From positions 12,215 through 64,935 of the forward strand of contig CDMY01000498.1 of NCBI GenBank assembly GCA_001179505.1: a stretch of 52,721 nucleotides of DNA. The letters run 5' to 3'. The notes beneath the pieces were generated by a model, which saw only the letters and a program-made list of their open reading frames with translations, was not told the origin of the DNA and ran no database searches. Both the position numbers and the translations under genes were made by a program. The DNA comes from Vitrella brassicaformis. Its lineage: Eukaryota > Sar > Vitrellaceae. Shown piece after piece: positions 1 through 14,681 of the stretch. Numbering within the stretch: position 1 is the first letter of the stretch; each line of letters begins with the position of its first letter.

Positions 1-1645
1 AAGCCCAGCCCCCCCCCGCCCCCGCCCCTCCCACCCTCTCCCTGCGTCCCAAGAGCAATCTGCTCGTGGAGCTCGACCGTGCCTATGGACTGACCCGCGT
101 GGCGGTGTCGGACGCGGCGTCGCCGACCGCCCCCAAGTACAAGCTGCTCTATTTCCCGGCCTCACGGTGCGCCACAGAGGGGAAAGGGGATGGGATGGAG
201 AGACCAGTATTGATTCTCTGTGTGTGTGTGTGTGTGTGTGCAGTGGGAGTGCCGACATTGTGCGTTTGGCGCTGCGTGCAGAGGGCCTGGCGTATGAGGG
301 TAATCTACACACAAAAACCTGCACATATCTGCACCGACCTGTCCCCTCTCTCTCTCTGTGTGTGTGTGTGTGTCAGAGTATCACATCAGTGGGAGGGACT
401 TCAAGCGGGCCGGTGGCATCTTCTCTGCCAACGGTCTGCTGCCCAACCTGCCCTACCTGACGGACGGCCAGCAGGAGGCCGTGGGTGCGCTGCCCATCAT
501 GCGCTGGATCGCACACAAGAGCACCAATGGACTCATGACAAGTAACACACAGGGGGGCGGAACAGACTAACGTGCTGATTGCTGTGTTGTGGTTTGGCTG
601 TGATGGTTGTGGTGTACTCATTGCAGGTGAGAGTGACATGTGGCTGGACTACTGCATCACCCTACTCCAGAACATATGTGCGCATGGCACACACACACCC
701 ACTATATATGACGAAGCTCACACACACGAGCAAGCTGTGTGGGTCTGTGCATCTGTCTCTGTCTGTCTCTGTCTCTTTCTGTCTGTCAGGGGCCAACCAA
801 GCTGTCACCACCCTGCCACAGAAGAGGTTGGTACTAACTAACAGACACGACACAGAGACATGGCGTCCGTCCGGAGACATGGCGTCCGTCCGTCCGTGAG
901 TGTGTATGTATGTATGTGCCTCCCTCTGTAATGTCCGCACACCATGCACACGTGGCTGTGTGTGTGCAGGAGCTCGTACACGCAGGAGAAGGACAAGTTG
1001 GCCTACGAGAAGACACTCGTCATACCAGCACTCACCGTCAGTCTCGGCCAGGCCACACGGATGGCATTGCGATGCTCATAGATCGTCCCATGATCCCATC
1101 TCCCTCCCCTGTGTGTGGTGTGAGTGCAGATGATTGACGGCGAGTTGCGCCGACAGACCAAGGGGCCATATGTGCTCGGCCAATCCATCTCATGTGTACG
1201 TTCGTTAGGGACTGACTGACACGACGATCCGATCCACACACCATGCAGTGCAGTGCAGTGCACCACTGTGTTCACCCCCGCGATGTGATTTATGTATGTC
1301 TTGCAGGCTGACATCGCAGTGTTGAGTGTTGTCGACCTGGCCAAGCGGTGAGTGAGCGAGAAATGGATGGAAAATCCACAGAGTGCGTGTGCTGTGTTGT
1401 GTTGTGTTGTGTTGTGTCATGCCGTGATGGAGTGCAGCGAGTTTGGCGAGTCGATGATTGAGACCTTCAGCGGGTACTGTATTACCCACGCAGTGCACAC
1501 CAGACAGATACCACGGATGGATGGCATGGCAACACAGTCCGCCGACATTGGTGTGTGTGTGTGTGTGTGTGTGTGCAGCATCCAGCAGCTGTGCGGCGTG
1601 TGCGAGCCGCTGTGGGCCTTCCTGCAGGCGGAGGACAGACTATAG
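1..1645 (+). CDS. Glutathione S-transferase (5' partial)
   Basis: Soluble GST, expected to conjugate glutathione to electrophiles. Exons: 1-166, 244-299, 377-541, 627-677, 790-826, 970-1036, 1130-1195, 1307-1347, 1438-1473, 1579-1645 (TAG). All junctions keep phase. The first exon carries the N-terminal strand KYKLLYFPASRGSADIVRLA, whose Tyr is the likely catalytic residue of sigma-like GSTs; then LPNLPYLTDG at the cis-Pro loop and a helix ending MRWIAHK. The C-terminal all-helical domain includes SCADIAVLSVVDLAKREFGE. There is no ATG upstream in frame within the window, and a C/T-rich tract ending in AG at 52-53 could be a 3' splice site, so the start lies to the left. About 40 extra residues before the strand could be a leader or intron read-through. 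Class assignment is inferred from motif resemblance only. Confidence 0.85.
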
Positions 1646-2218
1646 ATAGCCACACCACACACACGTACACCAATTCCAAGCAACTAACTGATGTCAGTAT
1701 TGTGATCGGGGGCCGGGTGGTGGCTGCACCACACGACACCTGGCACACCATGCAGACAGACCACAGAGGAGGAAAAGGCTACATGTGGTGCGGCAAGACA
1801 TTTGCACGAGTGTTGAACATTTCATATATATGTGAGTGTGTGCGTGCAACATGTTCTTCCCGGCATCTGAAAGCCTTCGCCACCCAGAAGATAACATAAA
1901 TGGCAAAATTGCTGCGAGAAGATGCGACAAGGTCATCATGTAACTGACGGTCTCACAGACAGACATGTACACACGAAGCCGTCACCGTTGGTATGTGTGT
2001 TGGGTCTTGTGATGTGAACCCACTCATTCCACCTCGTCTGGTCTGCCAGCATCCTTCTGCATGGCTTTCCGATGGATGAGTCTGTCTGTCTGTCTGTCTG
2101 ACTCACTTGCGATTCCTTCTGTCTTTGTCGTCTGTCTGTGTCTCGTGTGTTTCACGCGTCTGTATCTGTATGTGTCTGTCTGTCTGTGAGTGTGTGTCGT
2201 GTCTTGTCATCTTATTAA
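1646..2218. other. Convergent intergenic region
   Basis: Lies between the stop codons of the GST gene (+) and the HEI10-like gene (-), so it should hold both 3' ends. It contains TGTC-type repeats near 2080-2100 and 2170-2190. No coding segment with conserved features was seen. Confidence 0.6.
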
Positions 2219-3976
2219 TTATCCGCGGCTGAAGAGGCCAATGCCCCCGCCGCCGCCCCCGCTGGCCTGCAGCCGAGACCCAAACCCACCGCCACCAACA
2301 GCAGGCGTGGGAGGCCTGACGCACGCACGCACGCACACCACACACACAAACAGAAACCTATTTCAGCTCACATCTGTGCTGTGTTGGTCTCCCCCGAGCG
2401 GCCTGCCTGCCTTACCTTCTCATGCGCGGCCCCCTGCCGAGTCCGAATGGCTTGGTGACGCCCGGTGTGGCGGCGCCGTTGCTGTTGCTGCCGCCCACGC
2501 CGAATCGCCCCTGCATGCCGTTCATGTTGCCGTGCCCGCCGTCCGCACCACCACCGCCAAACAGACGAGGGCCGTTGGGGGGGCTGTGGGTGCGGGCAGA
2601 CTGGGCAGCCGCACCGAACAGACCGGTGGATGCCTGGTGGTGAGTGCCTTCCTCAGGACGACTGACACACACACACGCCCGGACACACCGATGCACACGC
2701 AGAGCAGAGCAGACATGGCGTGTGTTGTTGGTGTGTAGGGGGGATGTGTGGTGTGTGATGTGTGTGTGGTCTGCTGACCGTGAGAAGACTTCTCTGGGTT
2801 AGTTGGCCTTGGCCTGTCCGTTGCCGAGGGCTGGTCGGTTGATGGCGTTGCCTGGCACGCCGCCGGCGACGTTGCCTGGCACGCCGCCGGCGACGTTGCC
2901 CCTTCCTCCGCCCATCATGCGCGCCTTGAGCTGTCTGTAGTTCTCCTCGAGCTTGGAGTGCTGGCGGTTTTTCTTGCTGTACAACTCCTTGTAGTGGTCC
3001 TGACACACAGACAGAACAGAAAGGAACCAAGCAAGGCAAATGACACACAACGGATGGATGGATGGATGGATGGCCGGGATGGTTGGCTCCCTCAGCCCCC
3101 CGCCCTCCTCCCACCCGTTCCTTGGCGATTTCTCTGAGCTCCTCCTTCATGTTTTCCTTCTCGGTGGACAGGCTGTTGATCTTATTCTCATACTCGGACA
3201 GGGCGGCGCGACACTCGGCCTCCAAACGACGCTTAGACGCCCGCTCGTCTGCACACACCACACACGTCCATCCATCCATCCATCATGAACACCACCCACA
3301 CGATATCACACCGAAGTGGTGCCAACCCTACCCTGTGCTTCCTTCTTGGCGTCCCGAAGTTCCTGTATCTTCTGGAACGACCAGAACTCGAGTGACCCCA
3401 TGGCGGCCTCCAGACAGTCGTTGGGCAGGAAGCCAATCAAACTCATCTGCACAAACCAACCAGACACACAACACACACACACGCTGACCATCCGTGGCAT
3501 CAGATTTGGTCTTCCATCCATCCAGTCCATCCATCCATCCATCATCCATCCATCCACCCGGCCTCCATCCCTGCCTCCCTCCCGGCCACCACCCCGCCCA
3601 CCTGTTTTCTGTCGTTGATGGCTGTGCGGCTGAAGTCGACGAGCTTGATCTGACACTGGGCCTTGCACACGGGGCATGACTCGTTGCTCGAGAACCACTG
3701 CTCGGCGTGCTCCATGCAGAACACGTGGGAGCATGACGTCAGGCAGCACTCACCAACCTCCCGCCCGCAGCCAGGCGCGTTGCACTTGAACGACAAAGCG
3801 TCAGAGCCCTCCATCTCTGCGGAGGCCTGCGCGGCGGCTCCTCGCCGCTTGGTAAATTTCTTCTCTTGCGAGCTTGAGGGAAGGAAGGAGGAGCCTGCCA
3901 CAGGGGCAAGGAGGGAGGTTAGGGCCGAGCCGAGTCCGACTTGCCACCGGCAGTCAATGCGGAGGGGCACCGCCAT
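2219..3976 (-). CDS. HEI10: HEI10/CCNB1IP1-like meiotic RING E3 ligase
   Basis: RING-finger protein of the HEI10 (ZMM) family, which acts at crossover-designated recombination sites on meiotic chromosomes. Counting from the ATG at 3814, RING ligands include C11, C16, CSHVFC (28-33) and CPVC (47-50). It is followed by the family segment SLIGFLPNDCLEAAMGSLEF and a coiled coil ending KNRQHSKLEENYRQLKARMM. Exons: 3602-3814 (or up to an in-frame ATG at 3976), 3332-3446, 3115-3248, then from 2999 leftward. The 3' end is ambiguous: reading on gives TAA at 2799-2801 (220 aa), while splicing from a GT at 2881-2882 or 2857-2858 joins in phase to Gly/Phe-rich exons 2416-2633 and 2219-2261 (279 or 287 aa). 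A low-complexity tail is usual in HEI10 proteins, so I favour the spliced form. The family call is strong, the tail is not. Confidence 0.8.
2847..2894. repeat. Two perfect 24-bp tandem repeats in the HEI10-like gene
   Basis: Units 2847-2870 and 2871-2894 are identical and a third begins with six matching bases. On the minus strand each encodes GNVAGGVP, and each supplies the same possible 5' splice site (GGC then GTGCCA). Confidence 0.9.
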
Positions 3977-4017
3977 GAGGGCTGTGTGACGCAGCACTTT
4001 GCCGCGTCACCAACAGC

Positions 4018-6371
4018 ATGTACCAGAGGGGCGTCAGCGCCTCAGATCTCGGTTGGCCATTCAGTCGCCTCAAGACCGTGCAAGTGCTCATCCCCGACCG
4101 CCCCTCGTGCCGCTCACTCCGCTCCCCCTGGCTGCTGCTGTGGCTGTCCACTATCGTGGTCTTCTGCTTCGTCCAAGCACTGATGGTCTACCGCTACTCG
4201 TGTAGTGGATCTGCAATCGACCTCAAACGACGAGTCGTCAACTGCTACCACAGAGCAAGACGTGGCGGCACCAGCCGAGCAGGAACATCAGCAGCAGCTG
4301 CGGCTGACGGTGCGGCGGCGAACGACGCCATGGCCCCGCTGTATGGGTCGTTCCGAGGTGTCAAGGACCTGACCGAGATCCCCGCCCTCTCCCGTCAGCG
4401 GGACAGCGGCACATCATCATCATCCCTTTCCCTTCCCCCCTGCCCCCCCGACCTCCCACAGCCCTTCTACCCCCTCCTGTACTCCCCCAACGTGAGCGAG
4501 CCGCCACTGCCGCCCCTCCCCGGCCGCTCCAAGATCAACCGCATGGACGCATCCGACGAGAGGCGGCCACGGCGAGTCACATGGACAGACTACTTCGACT
4601 ATCGGTATGACTGTGGTGACCCGAGGCGGCCTCCCGGGCTGGCCAGCCAGCACCCGAGTGTGAGTGGCGGCAGCCTGGGCGGCCTGTCGAGTCCACACGC
4701 GTGGCGGTTCTACACGGTGGACGAGGAGCACCCCGTGTGGATTCTCGAGTGGGGGCACTCCATTGGCGGCTTTGGGGGCGACAGACAGTTTGGCTGTGAC
4801 GTGCCCTGCAGGCTGACGCACGACAGGTGAGTGATCTACATGACACTGACACACGCAATGGGGATGTGGGGTCACAGTGGGACCATGGACCATGTGTGTG
4901 TGTGTGTGTGTATGGCGCAGGAGTTGGGCGGAGAACGGCAAGGCTGACATAGTGGTGTTTGGTCTTCATCTCGAGAACGAGGTCGAAACCCTCCAAAAGT
5001 CGGGCAAGAAGAAACCGCACCAGGTGGGCCACTCTGCTCTTGCTCTGATCGGGCCTGCACGTGCTGACGGCGTCCGTCACATTTGTGTGCGTGCATCTGT
5101 GTGTTACTCCTTCATCAATCAGTACTATGCGGTGACGTCACTTGAGAGCGACGTCAACTACCCCTCACTCAAGGACAAAAACAACCTCAAGTGAGAGGGG
5201 AGGGAGGGCCGCGGAAACACACTCACTCAACGTATGTGTCGTTTGTTTGTCTGTCCATCTGATAGGCGCTTCGACCTGAAGACGACGTATCACCTTGACA
5301 GCGATGTGCCGAGGATATACTTCGGGTACCGTGGCTACGACTGGATGCTCCCGCCACGGGCAAAGCGGAAAGACAGACTCGTCAGCTTCGTCGCATCTAA
5401 CTGCACACCAAAGTGACCCACTCACTCACACAAACCCACACCCACACCCCGTGCCATTGCCCACCTGGTGTCTGTCTGTCTGTCTGTGGTGTTTGCTCCT
5501 GATGTCATTCATGTCAGGAACGGCCGTACGGACTTCGTCATGTCGCTGTCGCGGTACATCTCAGTGCAGTCGTTCGGTCACTGCCTGCGCAACGCCAACC
5601 CCAACGACGTGTTGGAGACGCCCATCCACAACGACCGGTGGCACGAGAAGGTCGTCATGCTACAGCACTTCAAGTTCAACGTCGCATTCGAAAACTCTGA
5701 CACACCCGACTACGTCACAGAGAAGTTCGGCCAGGTTAGGTTTGTGGTGTTGAGGCAGCTGGAGAGAGGGGAGGTGCACCGTGGAAATCAATGGTCCTGT
5801 GTGTGTGCATCAGGCTCTGGTGGCTGGTACGGTGCCGATTGTCAAGAGCCGTGCGAACAACTACGAGACGTTTGCGCCTCACCCGCACTCATACATCGTG
5901 GCCGATGACTTTGAGTCACCGAAGGTGAAACAAACATACAGTCAGGAAAAAAGTCCCCTACCTACCTATCGTCCATGATATGATATGATATGATCACCGC
6001 GTTCCATGTCTCTCTCCATGCATGCCGTGCAGGCCTTGGCCGAGTATTTGTTGTACCTGAACGATCACGACGAGGAATACGACAAGTATCTCGAGTGGAA
6101 GAGGGTAGGTCCAGCACGCCCCGCCACGCCACGCCACGCCAAGCCAAGTCACCTCATCCCTCTCGCTCACTTAGTCAGTCAACTGTACTTCCTGTACGTT
6201 GCCTTTGTGGGTGGTGTCATGTAGGTTGGCCCAAGCGAGTCGTTCCGTCGTCTGCTGGAGCTCAACATCCCCGACAGCTCCTGTCACCTGTGCAGATTCG
6301 CGGCCCTTGCACGGGACATAGACGCGGGGTACGTCAACACTGACGCCATACCGCCAGGCCAGACCAGCTAG
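4018..6371 (+). CDS. Alpha-1,3-fucosyltransferase-like protein (GT10)
   Basis: Golgi-type glycosyltransferase expected to move fucose from GDP-fucose to a glycan. Exons: 4018-4826, 4921-5023, 5123-5190, 5266-5412, 5518-5734, 5814-5924, 6033-6104, 6225-6371 (TAG); the joined frame is 557 aa with all phases matching. Residues 38-58 form one hydrophobic segment after a short basic tail, giving type II topology, followed by a Pro/Ser-rich stem. The catalytic C-terminal half shows the GT10 signature: FENSDTPDYVTEKF, then ALVAGTVPIV, NNYETFAPHPHSYI, VADDFESP and ALAEYLLYLNDHDEEYDKYL, ending in Cys-containing CHLC. Acceptor specificity cannot be read from sequence. The start is 41 bp (or 203 bp, depending on that gene's start) from the divergent HEI10-like gene. 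Confidence 0.88.
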
Positions 6372-7156
6372 CACCACGGGGGAGGGGAGGGGTGAGCGGA
6401 TGGGAGGGGTCCGGCGCGCTGCCGGTGTGCTGTTTCCACACACGCCTTGGTGATCGTCGAGGCGAATTTTGCCCGGATGCATCGCATGGGCAGGCACAAT
6501 GCTGCCTGCCTGCCTGCCTGATCGGGCCATGTCTGTCCCTGTGTGTGACCTAGCTGTAGACAATGATCGATGGCTGTCTGTCTGGTTATCGATTCACTAG
6601 TGATTGGATGGAAAGTAGTTTAGAGTGTGCCGACAGACAGAGAGAGAGAGAGAGAGATGAGGGGTGAGTGGAGTCGCTCACTCGGCTTTCGATAATAATG
6701 ATAATGCTCCAGCTGTGGATAGACAGGACAGGTAAGGTAAGGTAGGCCGTAGAGACCTTGTTTGTGCATATCCATACACACGCACAACACAGGGAGGGAG
6801 CTAGAGCTGGCCGAGCCGATCGCCTGTGTGTACAGACAGACACGGTGTGTCCGTGCCGTGCGTGATTTCGACCCTCCATGCCTTCTCACTCATTGGCTGC
6901 TTCTCAGGTCAATCTGATGGCATCTTCAAGCAAGATTCATGGCATGAATGAATTGTCTGTCACGTCACAAGGCAGCCCAAAAATGGCACTGTCTGTCTGT
7001 CTGACGGTCGACACGATGGATGCACCTTCGTTGACCACAACGAGGGGCCGGGCAGCCGGAGGTTTACATACACACACACACACAGAGAGAGAGAAAGAGA
7101 GCGCCACGAGCAATGCAATCCACACACACCAACCATAAAATAGCTACATACACAAG
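6372..7156. other. Convergent intergenic region
   Basis: Between the fucosyltransferase stop and the protease stop. It contains a short GA run near 6642-6658 and CA/GA runs near 7070-7100. No coding exon was recognised. Confidence 0.6.
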
Positions 7157-9952
<2,796 letters not shown>

Positions 9953-10104
9953 GAAACCGCTGATGGTCGGAGCGTGCTTGAGATCGGAAGCTGCCTCGTG
10001 ACTGCAACGACAGAACCGCAACGGAATCAGCTACAGAAAAAAACCGCCGCTGCTGGGATGCAGGCGCCAGATTCCCCTATTCTCGCATCAGTTGTAGAGA
10101 GAAG

Positions 10105-11446
10105 ATGAGTGATTCATGGTCTAACTCAGCATCCCGTACCTTTCGCGAGATGGCGGCAGCGTCCATGGCCATGTGCAGCGTGTCAGTGGCCCTCAACCCC
10201 TTCGATGTCCTCAAGGTCAAGATGCAGACGCAGCATCAGAGCCTCAACGTCACGCTGCAGCAGATGGGCGGCACGGGCGGAACTTCAGGCGTCTCCAGCA
10301 TGCCCAAATACAGTGGATTCATTGACGCTGTCAGGAAGATTTCGGCCGAGGAGGGCACTGTGAGAGGACTTGTGGCGCCAGGTTGGCACATATTCACTCG
10401 TCTTGACGTTTTTCAGTCCGGCTGTGGCGTGCTGTCGTGTGGTGTGTGCGATGGATGTTTCCTTCAGGGCTTTACGCGTCTGCACTGAGGGATGTGCTGA
10501 ATGGCGCCTTTAGGATAGGGCTTTACCCGACTGTCAAGCAGATGGTGCACCGGGGGTGGCAGCAGACGACAGGCGGCGAGGCGACAGACGGCCTGGGAAT
10601 CAGGATCACGGCCAGCCTGCTCACAGGTACTTACATCAAAAGACAACCGATCTGATCTGGACACACACATTCGGATGTGTTCCATGCCGTGGCCATGCAG
10701 GATGTCTTGGCGCGGCAGTGGCCAACCCGACTGACATCGTCAAGGTCCGACTACAGGCCCAGATCGCCTCAGCGCCATCCGACCACCAATACACATCGAC
10801 GCGTGAGGCCTTCACGAGGATACTGAGAGAAGAGGGACTCATCGACGGATGGTATGGTTGGTGAGAGCACAGCGAGCGATGCGAAGCGATCCCTCAGGTG
10901 TGTGTGTGTGCGTCGTGTCATCCATTGGTCCATCAATCAGGTATCGCGGGACACTTCCCTCGGCTTTGCGTGCTGGCGTTGTCACGTCCGCCCAAATCGT
11001 GTCTTACGAGTACTCGAAAGAGCTCCTCCGCGACGGTCCCCTGTTCAGAGCGGCCGAGAGCGGCAAGGAGAGCACGCAGTTGCACATCACATGCAGCGTC
11101 ATCTCGGGGCTGTCTGCGGCGGTGCTGTCCTCGCCAATTGATATGGTTAAGTCGAGGATTATGAATGACACGGCCGCCAGCACGGCGGTCAACTACCACT
11201 ACAGTGGGGTTATTGGGTGCTTTGTCAAGATCTGCCGATATGAGGGCGCAACGGCCCTGTTTAGAGGGTTCTTGGGCAACTATCTGAGGCTGGGTGAGCA
11301 TGCAAAGGGAGCGACCGGGTAGCGATGTGGCCGCATGGCGTCGTGTGTATGAATGTGTGTGTGTGTTGTGGTCAGGTCCTCATTTTCTGTTGTCGTGGCC
11401 GTTGCTGGAGCAGTGCAGATTGATGATGGGGCTTGGACACTTCTGA
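10105..11446 (+). CDS. Mitochondrial carrier (SLC25) family protein
   Basis: Six-helix inner-membrane solute carrier. Exons: 10105-10381, 10468-10626, 10701-10860, 10941-11293, 11376-11446 (TGA); 339 aa, all in phase. The three repeats each show the carrier signature: PFDVLKVKMQ, PTDIVKVRLQ and PIDMVKSRIM, each followed by a matrix loop with an aromatic/Gly motif, for example EGLIDGWYGWYRGTLPSALR and EGATALFRGFLG. The overall pattern resembles dicarboxylate/oxaloacetate and uncoupling-protein type carriers, but substrate contact residues were not modelled, so no substrate is claimed. It is divergent from the YME1-like protease with 152 bp between start codons; both products are likely mitochondrial. 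Confidence 0.9.
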
Positions 11447-11725
11447 GCGATGTGTATATGGTGTGCTGGTGGCGTGTGGCGCTTTTTTGTCGCGTGTTGA
11501 TTTTGTCGTCATCTGTAGATAGGACACACGAGCAGGCTACACGATCGTGTCTGCGATTGATGCATTCCATCATCATCTGGCATATGGAAGATCCGGACTT
11601 CCTGCAGTGTGTGGTCCTTCGGGAATCATTCCTGGCCGAAACCCTAGACCCATCATACCCTTGACCCAAGCTTCCTTGCCTTGCCGCTTCACTTTTGGTC
11701 AGATCTGTCTGCTCTCCTCTGCCAA
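11447..11725. other. Intergenic gap between two co-directional genes
   Basis: This 279-bp gap must hold the carrier 3' end and the transporter promoter. It is the only place in the window where two neighbours run in the same direction. No repeat or clear promoter element was seen. Confidence 0.5.
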
Positions 11726-14218
11726 ATGAAGTCAGGATCTGTGAATGCAACGATTGACGAAGAGTCGCAGGAAGCCAGGCCTTTGAGCGGCAAAGATGGC
11801 TTCGTGCCGGGCATTGCTGAGGCGCTGTCCCCTCTCGGCGCCGTCTCGACGCTGCTGGTGGCCATGATAGGCACCGGTGTGGTGGCCATGCCATTCATCT
11901 TTCTCCTTTGCGGCATCACTTTGGGCGTGATCGGCCTCGCTGCGATGGCGTGGCTGGCGCAGCTGGCGATGGTCTGCATCATCAGGAGCGTGCAGATCTC
12001 GCGATGCGTGTCATACGAAGATCTGGGAGAGAGGGCCTTCGGGATGGTGAGTCAGTCAATGGCATGGCAAGACTGAACTGATCGACTCGTCGTTGATTCA
12101 TTGCTTGCATCTATCTATCTGTGTGTGTGTTGTGTCAGTGGTTCAGCCGGATAACTGACCTGTCGCTCATTGGGTTGCTGCTGGGCTCGACCGCTGCATA
12201 CATCATCATTGGTAGGTTAGCTGACCACACACATATACACACGCAGAGAGAGAGAGTGTGTGCAGTTGAACGGCTCTCGCGTGGTCTGCGTGTGTGTGTG
12301 TGTGTGTGTTCATTCAGCGACGAACATCCTGAGTGTGAGTCTGCCCGACAGTCTGTCGGTGCCGCGTCCGACCCTGTTTGCCCTCGTGGCCCTGGCCATG
12401 TTCCCCGTCTGCCTCGCCAGGACCTACGACGGGCTCGCTGCCATCAACACTTTCTGCTTCACGTGAGCGGACAGGACACCCATACATACAGTCAGTACAT
12501 GGGCGACTGACTGACTTGTGCGTACCGTGTGTACGCCCATCTATCTCATCTGTGTGCTGTGCCAGGTCGTTTGTGGTGATATCAGTGATATGCACGGTCA
12601 AGAGTGTGTTGGTGAGGGAGCACATACAGGTCGACGAGACCACCCAGAGGATATCGCCCATCATCGGGCTCATTCTCTCGCTCCCAATGACGAGTGAGTG
12701 AGCTCAGAATGGCGTGCAGTTGGCCACGGTGGAGCCGAGCCGAGCCGAGCAGTCATTCGCCTCCCTCTGTCTGTGTGTGCCTGTCCTGACAGGCACTTAC
12801 ATGAATGGCCACATGAATGTGCCCCAGGTATATGCTGAGCTGCGGCCGCAATGGAAGAGGCGGGCAATACCACTGGGCACAGGTATGTATGGTTTGCATG
12901 GACGCCACACCCATGCAATGCAAACACACAACACACGTATGCCTGCAGCTCAGCTTTGTGTTGTTCTGTTCTCTTTGCCACCCACGTGTGCTGTGCGTCA
13001 TTACAGCGGTGTGTGTGATAGCCTTCGCCTTTTACGTCTTTGCCGGTACGTACCGTACCACACGAGAGCGGCCCGCTCGTCCACCCGGATGAATACATCA
13101 CATCCCACCCACTGCTGTGCTGTGCTCTCTCTCTGTGTGCTGTGTGTAGGGATGGTTCCATATCTTGTGTTCCACGCCAGCACCGAGACAGACATCCTCA
13201 CACAACTTGTCAACACATTCATGGCTGTACACTCGGTCGGTCGGCCGGCCGGCAACAACCAACACAACACAAGAGACAACCAGACCAGACGCACACACAT
13301 TCACTCACGTCTGCCGGTCATCACGTGGGCGTATGTCTGTCTGTCTGTCTGTGTGCATGTGATGTGTACAGGCGCGTGATCCCCATCTGTCCCTTGCCCA
13401 GGTGCTGCTGGGCTTGTGCATCGTTCTCAAGACACCCGTCATACAATTCCCCCTCAGGTCAGTCAGGTCACATCACATCATCAAATCACCTTCCTTCCCC
13501 CTGTATGTACTCACTGGTGCGGTGCGGTGCGGCTGTCCGTATAGGTCTCTGGTGTTGGGTCGGTTTCAACCGGACGCCAAGCTGGCGACGCTGCCCATGC
13601 CTCAGAACCTCCTGCTCACCGCCGTATGCATCGCAGCCGCATACCTGTTAGGTACGTAACGTACGGACACACACACACACACGCGGGAGGAGACAACGAC
13701 GCATACCATCTATCTATCTAAGTGCCTGTGTTGTGTTTGTTGATTCGTTCTAACGTTGAATCATTCAGCTGTTGCGTTGCCGAGGCTGGACTTGGTGATT
13801 CAGATCGTGGGTGCCACCTCTGGTGTGTTCCTCGTGTACATATGCCCGGGCGCATTCACTCTAGGGGTACGCAGGCAAAGCAAAGCACTTACAGCACACG
13901 TCAGTCAGCCAGTCCGTCGATCAGAGAGGAGAGCAAGTGTTTGTGTTAAATCTGTCTGTGTTGTACGGTGTGTACGCAGATAGAGAGACGGAAGGCGGCT
14001 GATGTGTGGGTGGCCGTGCGGGGATGGACGCTCGTCGTCTCAGGTGCGTACGAGCTGAATGACAGACACATGTGCTGTGCATGACCGCGTGGATCTCTCC
14101 CTCCCTCCCTGGCTGTGTTGTGTTGTGCTGCATTCGTTGTGCGCTTTCCACACCAACAGGTCTGTGTATCTCCGTGACGGCCTTGTGTGCTGTGATCGTC
14201 AATGAAGTGTTCAGCTGA
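11726..14218 (+). CDS. Amino-acid/auxin permease (AAAP, SLC36/38-like) transporter
   Basis: Multi-pass membrane transporter, probably for amino acids. Exons: 11726-12046, 12139-12211, 12318-12462, 12566-12693, 12793-12882, 13007-13045, 13150-13226, 13402-13457, 13545-13651, 13769-13866, 13980-14043, 14160-14218 (TGA); 418 aa, all in phase. A short acidic N-terminus precedes the first helix GAVSTLLVAMIGTGVVAMPF, typical of the AAAP unwound helix with its GxG motif. Later segments include SLIGLLLGSTAAYIIIG, PTLFALVALAMFPVCLAR, FVVISVICTVKSVLV, AVCVIAFAFYVFAGMVPYLV and LVIQIVGATSGVFLVYICPG, about 11 helices in total. ATG 11726 is the first in frame. Substrate and membrane are unknown. Confidence 0.85.
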
Positions 14219-14681
14219 TAGATACATACCTGAATGGATGGATGGATGGATGGATGATGAATGAATGGCGCGGCGCCAGCACTGGGGCAGCCTCGTCTGT
14301 ATGTGTGAGTGTGCATGTCCGTGCTAAGAGAAGGTCAACCGATAGATCAAAGGGCCTGCATGCCTACTGTCGCACGTGTTCGTTCGTGTGTTAGTCAATG
14401 AGTCAGTGTGCGTGGCATGGCACGGATGGGGGAGCTCAAAGGAAGGAGCTCGATTCGATGAAGGGACACGACAGTAGCTAGCTAGCCAACGTTGCGACGC
14501 CTTCACTCAATAAATAAATCATATACATGGCATGGGAGAAGATTGGACGCAGGTATGGTATGCATGACCGGCATGTCTCCTGTCCCTCCCGATCTCAAAT
14601 AACATAACGGTCCTCGCGTACGTACCCCTCCCTCTCAGTCAGAATCCAGTCCATCCATCCATCCACCCCTCCCTCTTCCCC
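14219..14681. other. Convergent intergenic region
   Basis: Between the transporter stop and the App1-like gene stop. Contains a GGAT repeat at 14235-14256 and AT-richer sequence near 14500-14535. No coding segment was seen. Confidence 0.55.

Noticed and set aside
66-545. 159-aa continuous open frame at the left edge
   Set aside because: It reads through two TG-repeat introns, giving long Cys-Val runs; the GST exons splice cleanly around them.
861-899. Tandem GTCC-containing duplication in a GST intron
   Set aside because: Local slippage repeat in an intron rich in simple repeats; no sign of function.
3061-3560. GGAT/CCAT tandem runs as a possible CRISPR or satellite array
   Set aside because: Short tetranucleotide slippage inside introns, with no spacer structure.
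10428-10467. Possible extra coding segment between the first two carrier exons
   Set aside because: It reads as Cys-rich intron translation; the carrier signature continues only when this is spliced out.
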